From: Pseudomonadota bacterium
GTDB lineage: Bacteria; Pseudomonadota; Gammaproteobacteria; Xanthomonadales; Xanthomonadaceae
DNA length: 22,360 nucleotides
Assembly (NCBI GenBank): GCA_023386795.1
Contig: JAEWJB010000150.1
Span: forward strand, 1 to 22,360
Reading direction: 5' to 3'
Shown here: positions 1-6,889 of the stretch, one piece after another
How positions within the stretch are numbered: the stretch's first letter is position 1
How the letters are laid out: each line of letters begins with the position of its first letter
Notes under the pieces: model-generated
Told to the model about the DNA's origin: nothing
Databases searched by the model: none
What the model saw: the letters and a program-made list of their open reading frames with translations, nothing else
Position numbers and translations under genes: made by a program

Positions 1-20
1 GAATCCATCCATGGAGGCTC

Positions 21-44
21 GTAGGCGACATCCATGTCGCCTAC
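21..44. repeat. Perfect 11-bp inverted repeat with 2-nt spacer
   Basis: Arm gtaggcgacat (21-31) is followed by cc and by its exact reverse complement atgtcgcctac (34-44). There is no T-tract on either side, so a classical terminator is unlikely. It resembles the dispersed intergenic palindromes common in Xanthomonadaceae chromosomes, but whether it is dispersed in this genome cannot be judged from one window. Confidence 0.7.
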
Positions 45-184
45 GGTCCCGAAAGGGCCCCGCCCCCGCAGACCCTCCATATCTCCACGACCGGACGACA
101 ACGTCCAAAGCCGAGTGCCAAACACGCAAATCCGTTCGCCAGCTACGCGGCGGCGACGATGTGCATTTCTGTATTTCTGTGTTT

Positions 185-206
185 GTAGGAGCGGCTTCAG
201 CCGCGA
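185..206 (+). repeat. REP-like palindromic element, copy 1
   Basis: A 22-nt unit beginning gtagga, with an internal inverted repeat gcggct-tc-agccgc (191-204) and ending cga. An identical unit lies in the opposite orientation at 20380-20401. This GTAGGAGCGGC-type unit is the form of REP sequence frequent in Pseudomonas and Xanthomonadaceae intergenic DNA, where REPs are spread by RAYT transposases. No RAYT gene is in the window. Confidence 0.8.
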
Positions 207-313
207 CCGGAAGAGCAAGACAAGGCAGGAATTGGAGGATGAAGGAGATGGGACCCCACCTGCCGCAAATCGCAAGCGCGTCACCCAAAACCCCAGACGG
301 CCAGGCAAAAACC

Positions 314-874
314 TCAGTCCCTCAACACTTCCCCAGTCATCGCCACCCGGATCTGCGTAGGCTGCGCCAACCCACCGGTCTCACCGTCGAGCACGCCGTC
401 GATAGCCTGCAGCAGTGCAGGATCCAACCCCTCCCGCGTACGCGCAGGGGGCTGCCCCGCCAGGTTCGCACTCGTCGACACCAGCGGTGCCTGCCACGCC
501 TGGCACAGCCGCGTGACCAGCGGATGCGCGCTGATGCGCACCGCCAGGCTGGCATGGTCACCCGTCACCCACGACGGGGCGTGTTCGCTCGCAGGCAATA
601 CCCAGGTATGCGGGCCCGGCCAGCTGCCGAGTACATCTGCCAGACGATCCGCCGGCAGGGCGGCCAGGTCCAGCCAGGGGCGCAACGGCTCAAGACTCGC
701 GGCCACCACGATGACGCCCTTCGATGGCGGACGCCGCTTCAACTCCAGCAGGCGCATCACCGCGCCACGTTGCCGCGGATCGCACCCCAGGCCCCAGACC
801 GCTTCGGTCGGATAGGCGATGACGCCGCCCTGCTGAAGAGCGGATATCGCGCCTGCCAGCGAAAGTTCCTTCAT
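314..874 (-). CDS. tsaC: Threonylcarbamoyl-AMP synthase, TsaC/YrdC family
   Basis: Cytosolic enzyme that makes threonylcarbamoyl-AMP from threonine, bicarbonate and ATP, the first step of t6A37 formation in tRNAs reading ANN codons. The 186-residue protein has the length of the short TsaC form and no Sua5 C-terminal domain. Family landmarks are PTEAVWGLGCD (residues 22-32), KRRPPSKG (46-53), which forms the phosphate- and nucleotide-binding surface, and STSAN (133-137). An in-frame GTG sits one codon upstream at 877. I prefer the ATG because the GAGGG ribosome site is then 6 nt away rather than 3. It follows topA by 36 nt on the same strand, with a small hairpin between. The topA/smg/dprA neighbourhood matches the conserved proteobacterial arrangement. 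Confidence 0.93.
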   Translation of the reverse strand: MKELSLAGAISALQQGGVIAYPTEAVWGLGCDPRQRGAVMRLLELKRRPPSKGVIVVAASLEPLRPWLDLAALPADRLADVLGSWPGPHTWVLPASEHAPSWVTGDHASLAVRISAHPLVTRLCQAWQAPLVSTSANLAGQPPARTREGLDPALLQAIDGVLDGETGGLAQPTQIRVAMTGEVLRD

Positions 875-891
875 CACGTTCCCTCGGCGTA

Positions 892-908
892 GGGCGGTCG
901 TGCCGCCC
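892..908 (-). other. Stem-loop between topA and tsaC
   Basis: Arms gggcgg (892-897) and ccgccc (903-908) form a 6-bp all-GC stem around a 5-nt loop, two bases past the topA stop. No U-tract follows on the minus strand, so it is more likely a 3'-end stabiliser or a weak attenuator than a true terminator. The tsaC ribosome site lies about 10 nt further on. Confidence 0.35.
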
Positions 909-910
909 GG

Positions 911-3388
911 TCAACCGGCCTTCTTTGCCACCGTCTTCTTGACCGCCTTCTTCGCGGAGGTCTTCTTGGCGGCGGTCTTCTTTGCAGCCGCCTTCTTGGC
1001 AGGCGCTTTCTTCGCCGGTGCCTTGGCTGCCTTCGGTTCGGCCGCCTTCTTGGCCACGGCCTTCTTCGCCACCGCCTTCTTGGCGCCGAAACCCTTGCGA
1101 ACCGGCTTGCCGGTTTCTTCCATCAGCTTCTGCGCTTCTTCCAGCGTCAGCGAGGAGGGCTCGCGATCCTTCGGGATCTTGCCATTGAGCTTGCCGTCGC
1201 TCAGGTACGGGCCGAAACGGCCGTTGAGCACCTGGATGTCGCTGCCGGGGAATTCCTTGATGATGCGATTGCGCGCGATCTCTTCCTTCTCCTCGATCAG
1301 GAAGATCGCCCGCGCCAGGTCGATCGTGTACGGATCGTCCTCTTTCTTCAGCGAGGCATACGTGCTGCCGCGGCGCGCGAACGGGCCGAAGCGGCCGATG
1401 CCCACGCTCACCTGCTCGCCCTTGTCCTCACCCAGCATGCGCGGCATCAGGAACAGCTGCAGCGCGTCGTCCATGCTGATCGAATAGATGCTCTGCCCGG
1501 GGCGAAGCGAGGCGAACTTCGGCTTCTCCTCGTCCTCGACCGTGCCGATCTGCACCATCGGGCCGAACCGACCAATGCGCGCGCTGACTTCCTTGCCGCT
1601 TTCCGGGTCGGTGCCCAGCACGCGCACGCTGCCGGCGTCGGTCTTGTCCAGCGAATCCTTCTTGTCCTCGACCAGTTCCTTGAACGGGCCCCAGAACTTC
1701 TCCATCAGCGGGATCCACTCCTCCTCGCCGCGCGAGACGGCGTCCAGCTCGTCCTCGAGCTTGGCGGTGAAGTCGTAGTCCACGTACTGGGTGAAGTGGC
1801 CGGACAGGAACTTGGACACCGCGCGGCCGACGTCGGTCGGGCGGAAGCTGCGGCCTTCCATTTCCACGTACTTGCGGAACAGCAGGGTCTGGATGATCGA
1901 GGCGTAGGTGGACGGACGGCCGATGCCGTATTCCTCCAGCGCCTTCACCAGCGCCGCTTCGGTGTAGCGCGGCGGCGGCTGGGTGAAGTGCTGTTCGGTG
2001 AGGATGCGTTCCAGCGGCAGGCTGTCGCCCGGTTTCATTGCCGGCAGCTTGCGTCCTTCGTCGTCGTCCTCGGCGGTCTTGGTGTCCTTGCCTTCCTCGT
2101 AGACGGCCAAAAAGCCGGGCACCACCACGGTGGTGCCGCTGGCCCGGAACACGTGTTCGCTGCCGGCGGCCAGGTCCACACTGACGGTGTTGAGCGTGGC
2201 CGGGATCATCTGGCAGGCGACGGCGCGCTTCCAGATCAGCTCGTACAGGCGGCGCTCGTCGTCGGAGAGATAACGCGACACCTGCGCGGGCGTGCGCAGC
2301 GCCGACGTCGGGCGCACCGCTTCGTGCGCTTCCTGTGCATTCTTCGACTTGGTCGTGTAGGTGTTGGGCTTGTCCGGCAGCGAGGCGGTGCCGTAATCGC
2401 GCGCGATGACGTCGCGGATCTCGGCGAGCGCGTCCTGCGAGAGGTTCACCGAGTCGGTACGCATGTAGCTGATGAGGCCGACGGTGCCTTCGTCGCCGAT
2501 CGCCACGCCTTCGTACAGTTTCTGCGCCACCTGCATGGTCTTGCGCGTGGTGAAGCCGAGCTTGCGCGAGGCTTCCTGCTGCAGGGTGGAGGTGGTGAAC
2601 GGCGGGGCCGGGCGGCGCTTGCGCTCCTTGCTGGCCACGTCGGTGACGTGCAGGCGGCCCTGCGCAGCCTGCTGGATGCGTGCGCGGGCGGCCTCGGCGG
2701 TGTCGCCGTCGGTAATGGTGAACTGCTCGAACTTCTCGCCGTCCAGCTTGATCAGCCGCGCGCTGAAGCGCTGCGACGGATGCGCGCACTCGGCGTCGAT
2801 GCTCCAGTATTCGCGCGCGATGAAGGCTTCGATCTCCTCCTCGCGCTCGACGATCATGCGCAGCGCCGGGGACTGCACGCGGCCGGCGGACAGGCCGCGC
2901 TGCACCTTGCGCCACAGCACCGGCGAGAGGTTGAAGCCGACCAGGTAGTCCAGCGCGCGGCGCGCCTGCTGGGCGTCGACTAGGTCGCCGGCGATCGCCC
3001 GCGGTTGCTGCATCGCTTCCTTGATCGCGCGCGGGGTGATCTCGGTGAAGACCACGCGCTGCATCGGCTTGTCCTTCAGCAGCCCGCGTTCCTTCAGAAT
3101 CTCGGCGATGTGCCAGCTGATCGCCTCGCCCTCGCGGTCCGGGTCGGTCGCCAGGAAGATGTCGTCGGCGCTCTTGGCCGCCTTGGCGATTGCCTCGACG
3201 TGCTTCTCGTTCTTCTCGATGAGGTCGTAGCGCATCGCGAAGCCGTTGTCCGGGTCGACCGCGCCCTCCTTCGGGACGAGATCACGCACGTGCCCATACG
3301 AGGCCAGGACGGTGAAGTCCTTGCCGAGGTATTTGTTGATCGTCTTGGCCTTGGCGGGCGATTCGACGATGAGCAGGTGCTTGGGCAT
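911..3388 (-). CDS. topA: DNA topoisomerase I (type IA)
   Basis: Relaxes negative supercoils by transient single-strand cleavage through a 5'-phosphotyrosine. The 825-residue protein starts with a Toprim domain: IVESPAKAKTI (residues 7-17) with catalytic Glu9, and DPDREGE (82-88), the DxDxE metal site. The strand-cleaving tyrosine is Tyr308 in SYMRTDS. C-terminal to the core are three TopA C-terminal repeats, each with a GRFGP motif (about 606, 665 and 723). Only two cysteines are present (Cys201, Cys392), so the Cys4 zinc ribbons of E. coli TopA are absent. Instead residues 769-825 are a Lys/Ala-rich tail. The upstream GYF_2/RDD gene ends 175 nt away, leaving room for a separate promoter. 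I see no strong ribosome site at the ATG, but residue 1 fits the family exactly. Confidence 0.98.
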   Translation of the reverse strand: MPKHLLIVESPAKAKTINKYLGKDFTVLASYGHVRDLVPKEGAVDPDNGFAMRYDLIEKNEKHVEAIAKAAKSADDIFLATDPDREGEAISWHIAEILKERGLLKDKPMQRVVFTEITPRAIKEAMQQPRAIAGDLVDAQQARRALDYLVGFNLSPVLWRKVQRGLSAGRVQSPALRMIVEREEEIEAFIAREYWSIDAECAHPSQRFSARLIKLDGEKFEQFTITDGDTAEAARARIQQAAQGRLHVTDVASKERKRRPAPPFTTSTLQQEASRKLGFTTRKTMQVAQKLYEGVAIGDEGTVGLISYMRTDSVNLSQDALAEIRDVIARDYGTASLPDKPNTYTTKSKNAQEAHEAVRPTSALRTPAQVSRYLSDDERRLYELIWKRAVACQMIPATLNTVSVDLAAGSEHVFRASGTTVVVPGFLAVYEEGKDTKTAEDDDEGRKLPAMKPGDSLPLERILTEQHFTQPPPRYTEAALVKALEEYGIGRPSTYASIIQTLLFRKYVEMEGRSFRPTDVGRAVSKFLSGHFTQYVDYDFTAKLEDELDAVSRGEEEWIPLMEKFWGPFKELVEDKKDSLDKTDAGSVRVLGTDPESGKEVSARIGRFGPMVQIGTVEDEEKPKFASLRPGQSIYSISMDDALQLFLMPRMLGEDKGEQVSVGIGRFGPFARRGSTYASLKKEDDPYTIDLARAIFLIEEKEEIARNRIIKEFPGSDIQVLNGRFGPYLSDGKLNGKIPKDREPSSLTLEEAQKLMEETGKPVRKGFGAKKAVAKKAVAKKAAEPKAAKAPAKKAPAKKAAAKKTAAKKTSAKKAVKKTVAKKAG
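914..1084 (-). repeat. Low-complexity coding repeat: Lys/Ala-rich tail of TopA
   Basis: This stretch encodes about 57 residues made of degenerate AKKA, PAKK and AAKKT units. At DNA level it is a run of imperfect repeats around gccttcttggc. Such histone H1/AlgP-like tails are known DNA-binding additions. The repeats are imperfect, so slippage is possible but not strongly predicted. Confidence 0.85.
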
Positions 3389-3478
3389 GGTGGCGATATC
3401 TGGGGCAGCAGGCCCGGGGGCGGCTAGGGTGGCCTAAACGGCCGGTGGAGGGAAGCATGGGCCGCTTCCCAGACGGCG

Positions 3479-3503
3479 ACGCCCGGGGCACGGCCCCGGG
3501 CGT
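3479..3503. terminator. Strong GC stem-loop between the GYF_2/RDD gene and topA (candidate terminator)
   Basis: Arms acgcccggggc (3479-3489) and gccccgggcgt (3493-3503) pair perfectly over 11 bp around a 3-nt loop. It lies 61 nt past the stop of the minus-strand GYF_2/RDD gene and 91 nt before topA. The minus strand lacks a U-run after the stem, while the plus side reads gtttgg. It could end or pause the upstream transcript, or act as a processing site. The call rests on position and stem strength only. Confidence 0.4.
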
Positions 3504-3563
3504 TTGGATAGTGGAATCATGCCCGGCACGGCCGTGTCAAGCGAGACCGGGCGTCGCAGGCCT

Positions 3564-4376
3564 TCAATGGGCCGCGTGAATGCCGACCGCGACGGCCACC
3601 GCTGCCAGGAGCATGACCCCCGCCAGCAGTACGCCGTAGAAGGACAGGATGACGATGGTGACCACGTCCAGCCCGCGCTTCTGCCGCTGCGGCTGGTCCG
3701 TGAAGGCCCAGCGGTCCACGACCAGGGTGTCGCAGATCAGGTCGTGCAGGGCCTGCTTACGCTGGGTGAAGGCGGCGACCAGGAAGCCGATGTAGAGGGT
3801 CAGGTAGCTCAGGTAATAGGCGAAGCCGCGGCCCAGGCTACGACCAAAGTTCAAGCGCTGGCCGTCGCTGCGGACCACCTTGATGCCCACGGCCAGCTTG
3901 CCCGGCGAGGCCATCAGCCGCGAGGCGTGGAAGCAGGTGAACCAGGCGACGGTCACGAAGATGGCGAACAGCTGCACCGCCAGCTGGGCGAGCAGGCTGC
4001 CGATGACGGCCCCCTCGCCACCAGGTTCGGCGGCGATGCCCGCCGCGAAGATGACCGGCAGCGTCACCGGCAGGGTGATCAGGCCGATGGCGAAGCCGTC
4101 GATGACGTTGGCCGCCAGACGCCGCCAGAAGCCGGCGTAGACCACCTCCGGCGCCGATGTGGTCGGGGGAAGGGCTTCGGCAACGGCCGGCAGGTCGGCT
4201 TCGGCCAACCCCAGTTCGGTGGCCATGGCCGATAGCGGCTGCCAATCCGGCAGGCCTTCGCGCCAGACCAGAGTGGCTGGCTGCACTTCACCGGCCGCAT
4301 AACGGGCGAGCAGCGTTTCGGTGTCGATCGGACCCTGCTGCGTCCCGGCAGCATCGGCGTAGTACCACTGCGTCAT
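3564..4376 (-). CDS. GYF_2 (DUF4339) plus RDD-family membrane protein
   Basis: A 270-residue inner-membrane protein of unknown function. Residues 1-55 form a GYF_2-type domain (WYYADAAG, QGPID, LVWREGLPDW). Such domains are thought to bind proline-rich partners. Residues about 78-225 are an RDD domain, with GFWRRLAANVIDG (82-94) carrying the conserved Arg and Asp. Hydrophobic segments lie near 93-115, 125-147, 185-203 and 237-266. RDD proteins are proposed membrane transporters, but no substrate can be read here. An AGGAAGAG ribosome site sits about 9 nt before the ATG. The gene follows the GYF_2/pilin-like gene by 34 nt and shares its N-terminal domain, so the two look like parts of one operon and one function. 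Confidence 0.85.
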   Translation of the reverse strand: MTQWYYADAAGTQQGPIDTETLLARYAAGEVQPATLVWREGLPDWQPLSAMATELGLAEADLPAVAEALPPTTSAPEVVYAGFWRRLAANVIDGFAIGLITLPVTLPVIFAAGIAAEPGGEGAVIGSLLAQLAVQLFAIFVTVAWFTCFHASRLMASPGKLAVGIKVVRSDGQRLNFGRSLGRGFAYYLSYLTLYIGFLVAAFTQRKQALHDLICDTLVVDRWAFTDQPQRQKRGLDVVTIVILSFYGVLLAGVMLLAAVAVAVGIHAAH

Positions 4377-5019
4377 TGCGTTCTACTCTTCCTTGTATGT
4401 TGCCGCGGGCTCAGCCGCGGCACTCCTGCGGCAGGTATTTGTCGTCGATTTCCGAGCTGCAGTGCCACTGGCCCGACTCCGGGTCCAGGTCCAGCCACAA
4501 CGCCTTGCCGTCCACCCGGGCCTGGCCGGGGACGGAGAGCACTGCCTCCACGCCGCAGTGGCCGTTGTCGAAGCGGCCGATCCGCACGCTGCCGATCTCC
4601 GACTGGGCGTAGCTTTCCGGCGCGCCGAAAGCGCCCTCTCCGTTGACCGGGCAACGCTTCTCGGTGGCATGGAACTGCTCGACTTCGGCACGCAGCGGCG
4701 TAACGCCGGCATAGGCGATGGCCACCTTCGCGCGCAGCGTGTAGTCCTGGTAGGCGGGTACCGCGATGGCCGCGAGGATGCCGATCAACGCGATGCACAC
4801 CACACCCACCACGCCAACGACGATCGCGGCGATGGCACAGCCGGACATGCCCTTGCGGGGCGGGGCAACGGACGCGGCGGGGGCAGTGACGGGGGCGGCC
4901 GGCGCGGCGGCACCGAAGGGAAGCGGGGGCGGCTGGCCATCGGCGGGGGCGGGCAGGGCGAGTTCTTCGGCGAAATCACCCAGCGGCCGCCACTGTGGCA
5001 GGCCTTCGCGCCAGACCAG
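4249..5019. repeat. 23-bp identical direct repeat shared by the two GYF_2 genes (4249-4271 and 4997-5019)
   Basis: The codons for the LVWREGLP core of the GYF_2 domain are identical over 23 nt in the two genes (shared centre ccttcgcgccagaccag). Flanking sequence has diverged. This points to duplication of the domain or gene conversion between neighbours rather than separate acquisition. The listed interval runs from the first to the second copy. Confidence 0.75.
4401..4422 (-). other. Perfect stem-loop spanning the stop codon of the GYF_2/pilin-like gene
   Basis: Arms tgccgcgg (4401-4408) and ccgcggca (4415-4422) form 8 perfect pairs. The 6-nt loop contains the stop codon (4411-4413). It precedes the ribosome site of the downstream GYF_2/RDD gene by about 10 nt and lacks a U-tract. 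It might tune translation coupling or mRNA stability between the two genes, or be chance in high-GC DNA. Confidence 0.45.
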
Positions 5020-5124
5020 CGTGTCCAGGCCGATGCGGCCGGAACGGTACAGCTCGACCAGGTTCGCATCCGGCAGCGGGCCGATCCGCTGCCGGTTGCC
5101 CTCGGCGTAATACCACTCGCTCAT
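4411..5124 (-). CDS. GYF_2 (DUF4339) protein with internal membrane helix and pilin-like C-terminal domain
   Basis: A 237-residue protein of unknown function. Residues 1-55 are a GYF_2 domain (SEWYYAEGN, RIGPLPD, LVWREGLPQW). Residues 58-92 are a Pro/Ala-rich linker and about 94-122 a transmembrane helix. The helix end GILAAIAVPAYQDYTLRAKV (115-134) closely resembles the N-terminal helix of type IV pilins. A globular part with Cys158, Cys190, Cys222 and Cys235 follows. There is no prepilin peptidase site with its FTLIE-like sequence, so it is unlikely to be processed as a pilin. Expected topology is a cytoplasmic GYF_2 domain and periplasmic C-terminus. Two start options exist. The ATG at 5124 has AGGGGA about 8 nt upstream and begins exactly at the domain, whereas 5148 would add eight unsupported residues. 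It follows smg by 37 nt. Confidence 0.85.
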   Translation of the reverse strand: MSEWYYAEGNRQRIGPLPDANLVELYRSGRIGLDTLVWREGLPQWRPLGDFAEELALPAPADGQPPPLPFGAAAPAAPVTAPAASVAPPRKGMSGCAIAAIVVGVVGVVCIALIGILAAIAVPAYQDYTLRAKVAIAYAGVTPLRAEVEQFHATEKRCPVNGEGAFGAPESYAQSEIGSVRIGRFDNGHCGVEAVLSVPGQARVDGKALWLDLDPESGQWHCSSEIDDKYLPQECRG

Positions 5125-5161
5125 CACCCGTATCCCCTGTGCTTCCAATGCGTGGAAGCGA

Positions 5162-5635
5162 TCAGTGTACGGGTTCGGGCTCGTCCACGAACATCTGGGT
5201 TTCCATCCAGGCGTAGGCCGCTTCGGCCCCGGGCTGGTTGAAAAGCACCATCAGGATGACCCACTTGAGGTCGTCCAGGTCCAGCTCGTCTTGGTCCAGC
5301 GCCATGGCGCGGTCCAGCACCAGTTCGCGCTGGTCGGCATCAAGGATGCCGTGCTGTTCCAGGAACAGAAGGAAGCCGCGGCACTCGATGTCGAGCTTGT
5401 CGAGTTCCGGGCCATGGTAGATGCGCACCGGGCCATCCACGCGCGGCTGGGCCACGCTCGGACGCTGGTCGGCCAGCGCGTCGAGCCAATCGAAGGCCTT
5501 GCTGATTTCGGCGGGACTGAAGCCGGCCTGGATCAGGCCGTTCTGGAGCGAATCCCGGTCACGAACGAGGTCGGCATCCTCGCTGAAGTAGTGTTCGAAC
5601 AGGTAAAGCAGTACGTCGAGAATGCTCTCTTTCAT
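5162..5635 (-). CDS. smg: Smg family protein (DUF494)
   Basis: A 157-residue soluble protein of the Smg family. The family is widespread in gamma- and betaproteobacteria beside dprA and has no firmly established function. Recognised by the N-terminus MKESILDVLLYLFEHYF, the FDWLDAL segment, the RGFLLFLEQHGIL block (residues 85-97) and the C-terminal DLDDLKWVILMVLFNQPG block with its acidic helix. Length matches the family. A GAGGGG ribosome site is directly upstream. It lies 43 nt after dprA, with a small 5-bp hairpin (5649-5662) between, and 37 nt before the GYF_2/pilin-like gene, which suggests one transcript. Confidence 0.95.
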   Translation of the reverse strand: MKESILDVLLYLFEHYFSEDADLVRDRDSLQNGLIQAGFSPAEISKAFDWLDALADQRPSVAQPRVDGPVRIYHGPELDKLDIECRGFLLFLEQHGILDADQRELVLDRAMALDQDELDLDDLKWVILMVLFNQPGAEAAYAWMETQMFVDEPEPVH

Positions 5636-5678
5636 TGCCCCTCGGCCTGCGTCGCGAGACGCTGTGGAGGTGAAGAAA

Positions 5679-6818
5679 CTAGGGGTAGCGCATGTAGCGG
5701 CCGTGACGGACCACCACCCTTCCTTCCAGTTCCATGGCCAGCAGCATGGAGGACAGCGCGGCGGCCGTCAATCCGGTGCGCTGAACCAATGAATCCATAG
5801 GGATGGGGTCGTGGCCCAGCGCCTGCCACAAGCGCTGGTAGTCGGGGTTGGCGGGCGGTGGGGTACGGCCCGTATCGCGTCCGGCGACTTCAATGGGGGC
5901 GGCCGGGGTGCCCCGCAAGGGTACGATACGGCTGGCCGCCAGCGGGCCGAGCACGGACAGGACGTCCTCGGCGCACTCCACCAGGGTGGCCCCGTCGCGG
6001 ATCAGCCGGTGGCAGCCGCGTGCCATGGGGTTGTGGATCGAACCGGGGATGGCGAACACCTCGCGGCCGGCTTCGGCCGCCAGCCGTGCGGTAATCAGCG
6101 CGCCGGAGCGGTGCGCGGCCTCCACCACCAGCGTGCCCAGCGTCAGCCCGGCGACGATGCGGTTGCGGGCCGGGAATTGCCCCGCACGTGCGGGTGTCCC
6201 GGGTGGGTATTCACTGACCACCGCGCCCGCCCGTGCGATGCGGGCCTGCAACGCGGCATGGCGGGTGGGGTAGGGAATGTCAGGCCCGGTGCCGAGTACC
6301 GCGACCGTGAGGCCCTGCGCATGCGCCATCGCGGCTTCGTGCGCAGCGGCGTCGATGCCGGCCGCCAGCCCGCTCACCACGCCGAGCCCGGCCTGCGCCA
6401 GGCAACCGGCGAACGTGCCGGCGTGGTCGCGTCCACCAGGGCTGGGGCGACGGCTGCCGACAATGGCCACGCCCGGATGAGCCAGCAATGCCGGTTCGCC
6501 CGCCACGAACAACGCCAGTGGCGGCTGCGGCGAGTCGCGCAGCAGGGGTGGGTAGGCCGGATGATTCCAGCCGATGACGTGGCGGTCCGGCGCCGCCAGC
6601 CAGCGCCGGGCATGCTGCAACGCGCCGGACGGTGGCTGCGCCAGCGCTGCGCGCTGCGCGCCATCGCACCCTGCGGCCAGCCACGCGGCGGGGCCCGCAG
6701 ATAGTGCGGCGGCCGGGCCGCCGTGCAGCGCAACCAGCGTTTGACGGGGAGCGATGGCGCCGCCGGCCAGCACCAGGGCCAGCCAGGCGTCGCGTTCTTC
6801 GGCGGAGGTATCGGCCAT
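5679..6818 (-). CDS. dprA: DNA processing protein DprA (Smf)
   Basis: Cytosolic protein that binds incoming single-stranded DNA and loads RecA during natural transformation. The 379-residue protein has the DprA Rossmann-like domain with VAIVGSRRPSPGG (residues 117-129), GVVSGLAAGIDAAAH (146-160), AVLGTG (173-178), SEYPPGTPA (202-210), FPARNRIVAG (215-224) and EVFAIPGSIHNPMARGCH (253-270). A C-terminal winged-helix (DML1-like) domain occupies about 320-379. The open frame continues upstream through the LysM gene, but family similarity begins only at the ATG at 6818, and no earlier start gives plausible sequence. No clear ribosome site is visible. The start is 24 nt past a strong terminator, which is unusual. 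The gene is followed by smg, the classic arrangement. Confidence 0.96.
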   Translation of the reverse strand: MADTSAEERDAWLALVLAGGAIAPRQTLVALHGGPAAALSAGPAAWLAAGCDGAQRAALAQPPSGALQHARRWLAAPDRHVIGWNHPAYPPLLRDSPQPPLALFVAGEPALLAHPGVAIVGSRRPSPGGRDHAGTFAGCLAQAGLGVVSGLAAGIDAAAHEAAMAHAQGLTVAVLGTGPDIPYPTRHAALQARIARAGAVVSEYPPGTPARAGQFPARNRIVAGLTLGTLVVEAAHRSGALITARLAAEAGREVFAIPGSIHNPMARGCHRLIRDGATLVECAEDVLSVLGPLAASRIVPLRGTPAAPIEVAGRDTGRTPPPANPDYQRLWQALGHDPIPMDSLVQRTGLTAAALSSMLLAMELEGRVVVRHGRYMRYP

Positions 6819-6831
6819 CCATCGAGCATGG

Positions 6832-6866
6832 CGCGCAAACGAAAACGGCGCCCTAGGGCGCCGTTT
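6832..6866 (-). terminator. Rho-independent terminator of the LysM gene
   Basis: A perfect 24-nt palindrome at 6843-6866, centred on ccctaggg, gives a stem with aaacggcgccc arms. On the minus strand the stem ends in TTTTCGTTT, a fair U-tract. It lies 24 nt after the LysM gene stop and just before dprA. On the plus strand it also reads into GTTT, so it may act in both directions. Confidence 0.85.
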
Positions 6867-6889
6867 CCATCGCGGATCGGGAAAGGTCG

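Larger units (their letters stand above)
1..313. other. Non-coding region downstream of tsaC, carrying two palindromic repeats
   Basis: No convincing gene lies here. The open frames crossing it have arginine-rich, low-complexity translations and run antisense through tsaC. It contains a perfect palindrome at 21-44 and a REP-like element at 185-206, listed separately. A short direct repeat of tttctgt occurs around 165-181. On the minus strand the sequence just past the tsaC stop has T-runs but no stem before them, so I do not call a terminator. Confidence 0.6.

Noticed and set aside
11..892. 293-residue plus-strand frame over the left edge and tsaC
   Set aside because: Antisense to tsaC, Arg/Pro/Gln-rich, crosses two palindromic repeats and has no ribosome site.
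1796..2983. 395-residue open frame antisense to topA
   Set aside because: It mirrors the codon structure of topA, is rich in Arg/Gly/His/Val with no recognisable fold, and topA on the other strand is unmistakable.
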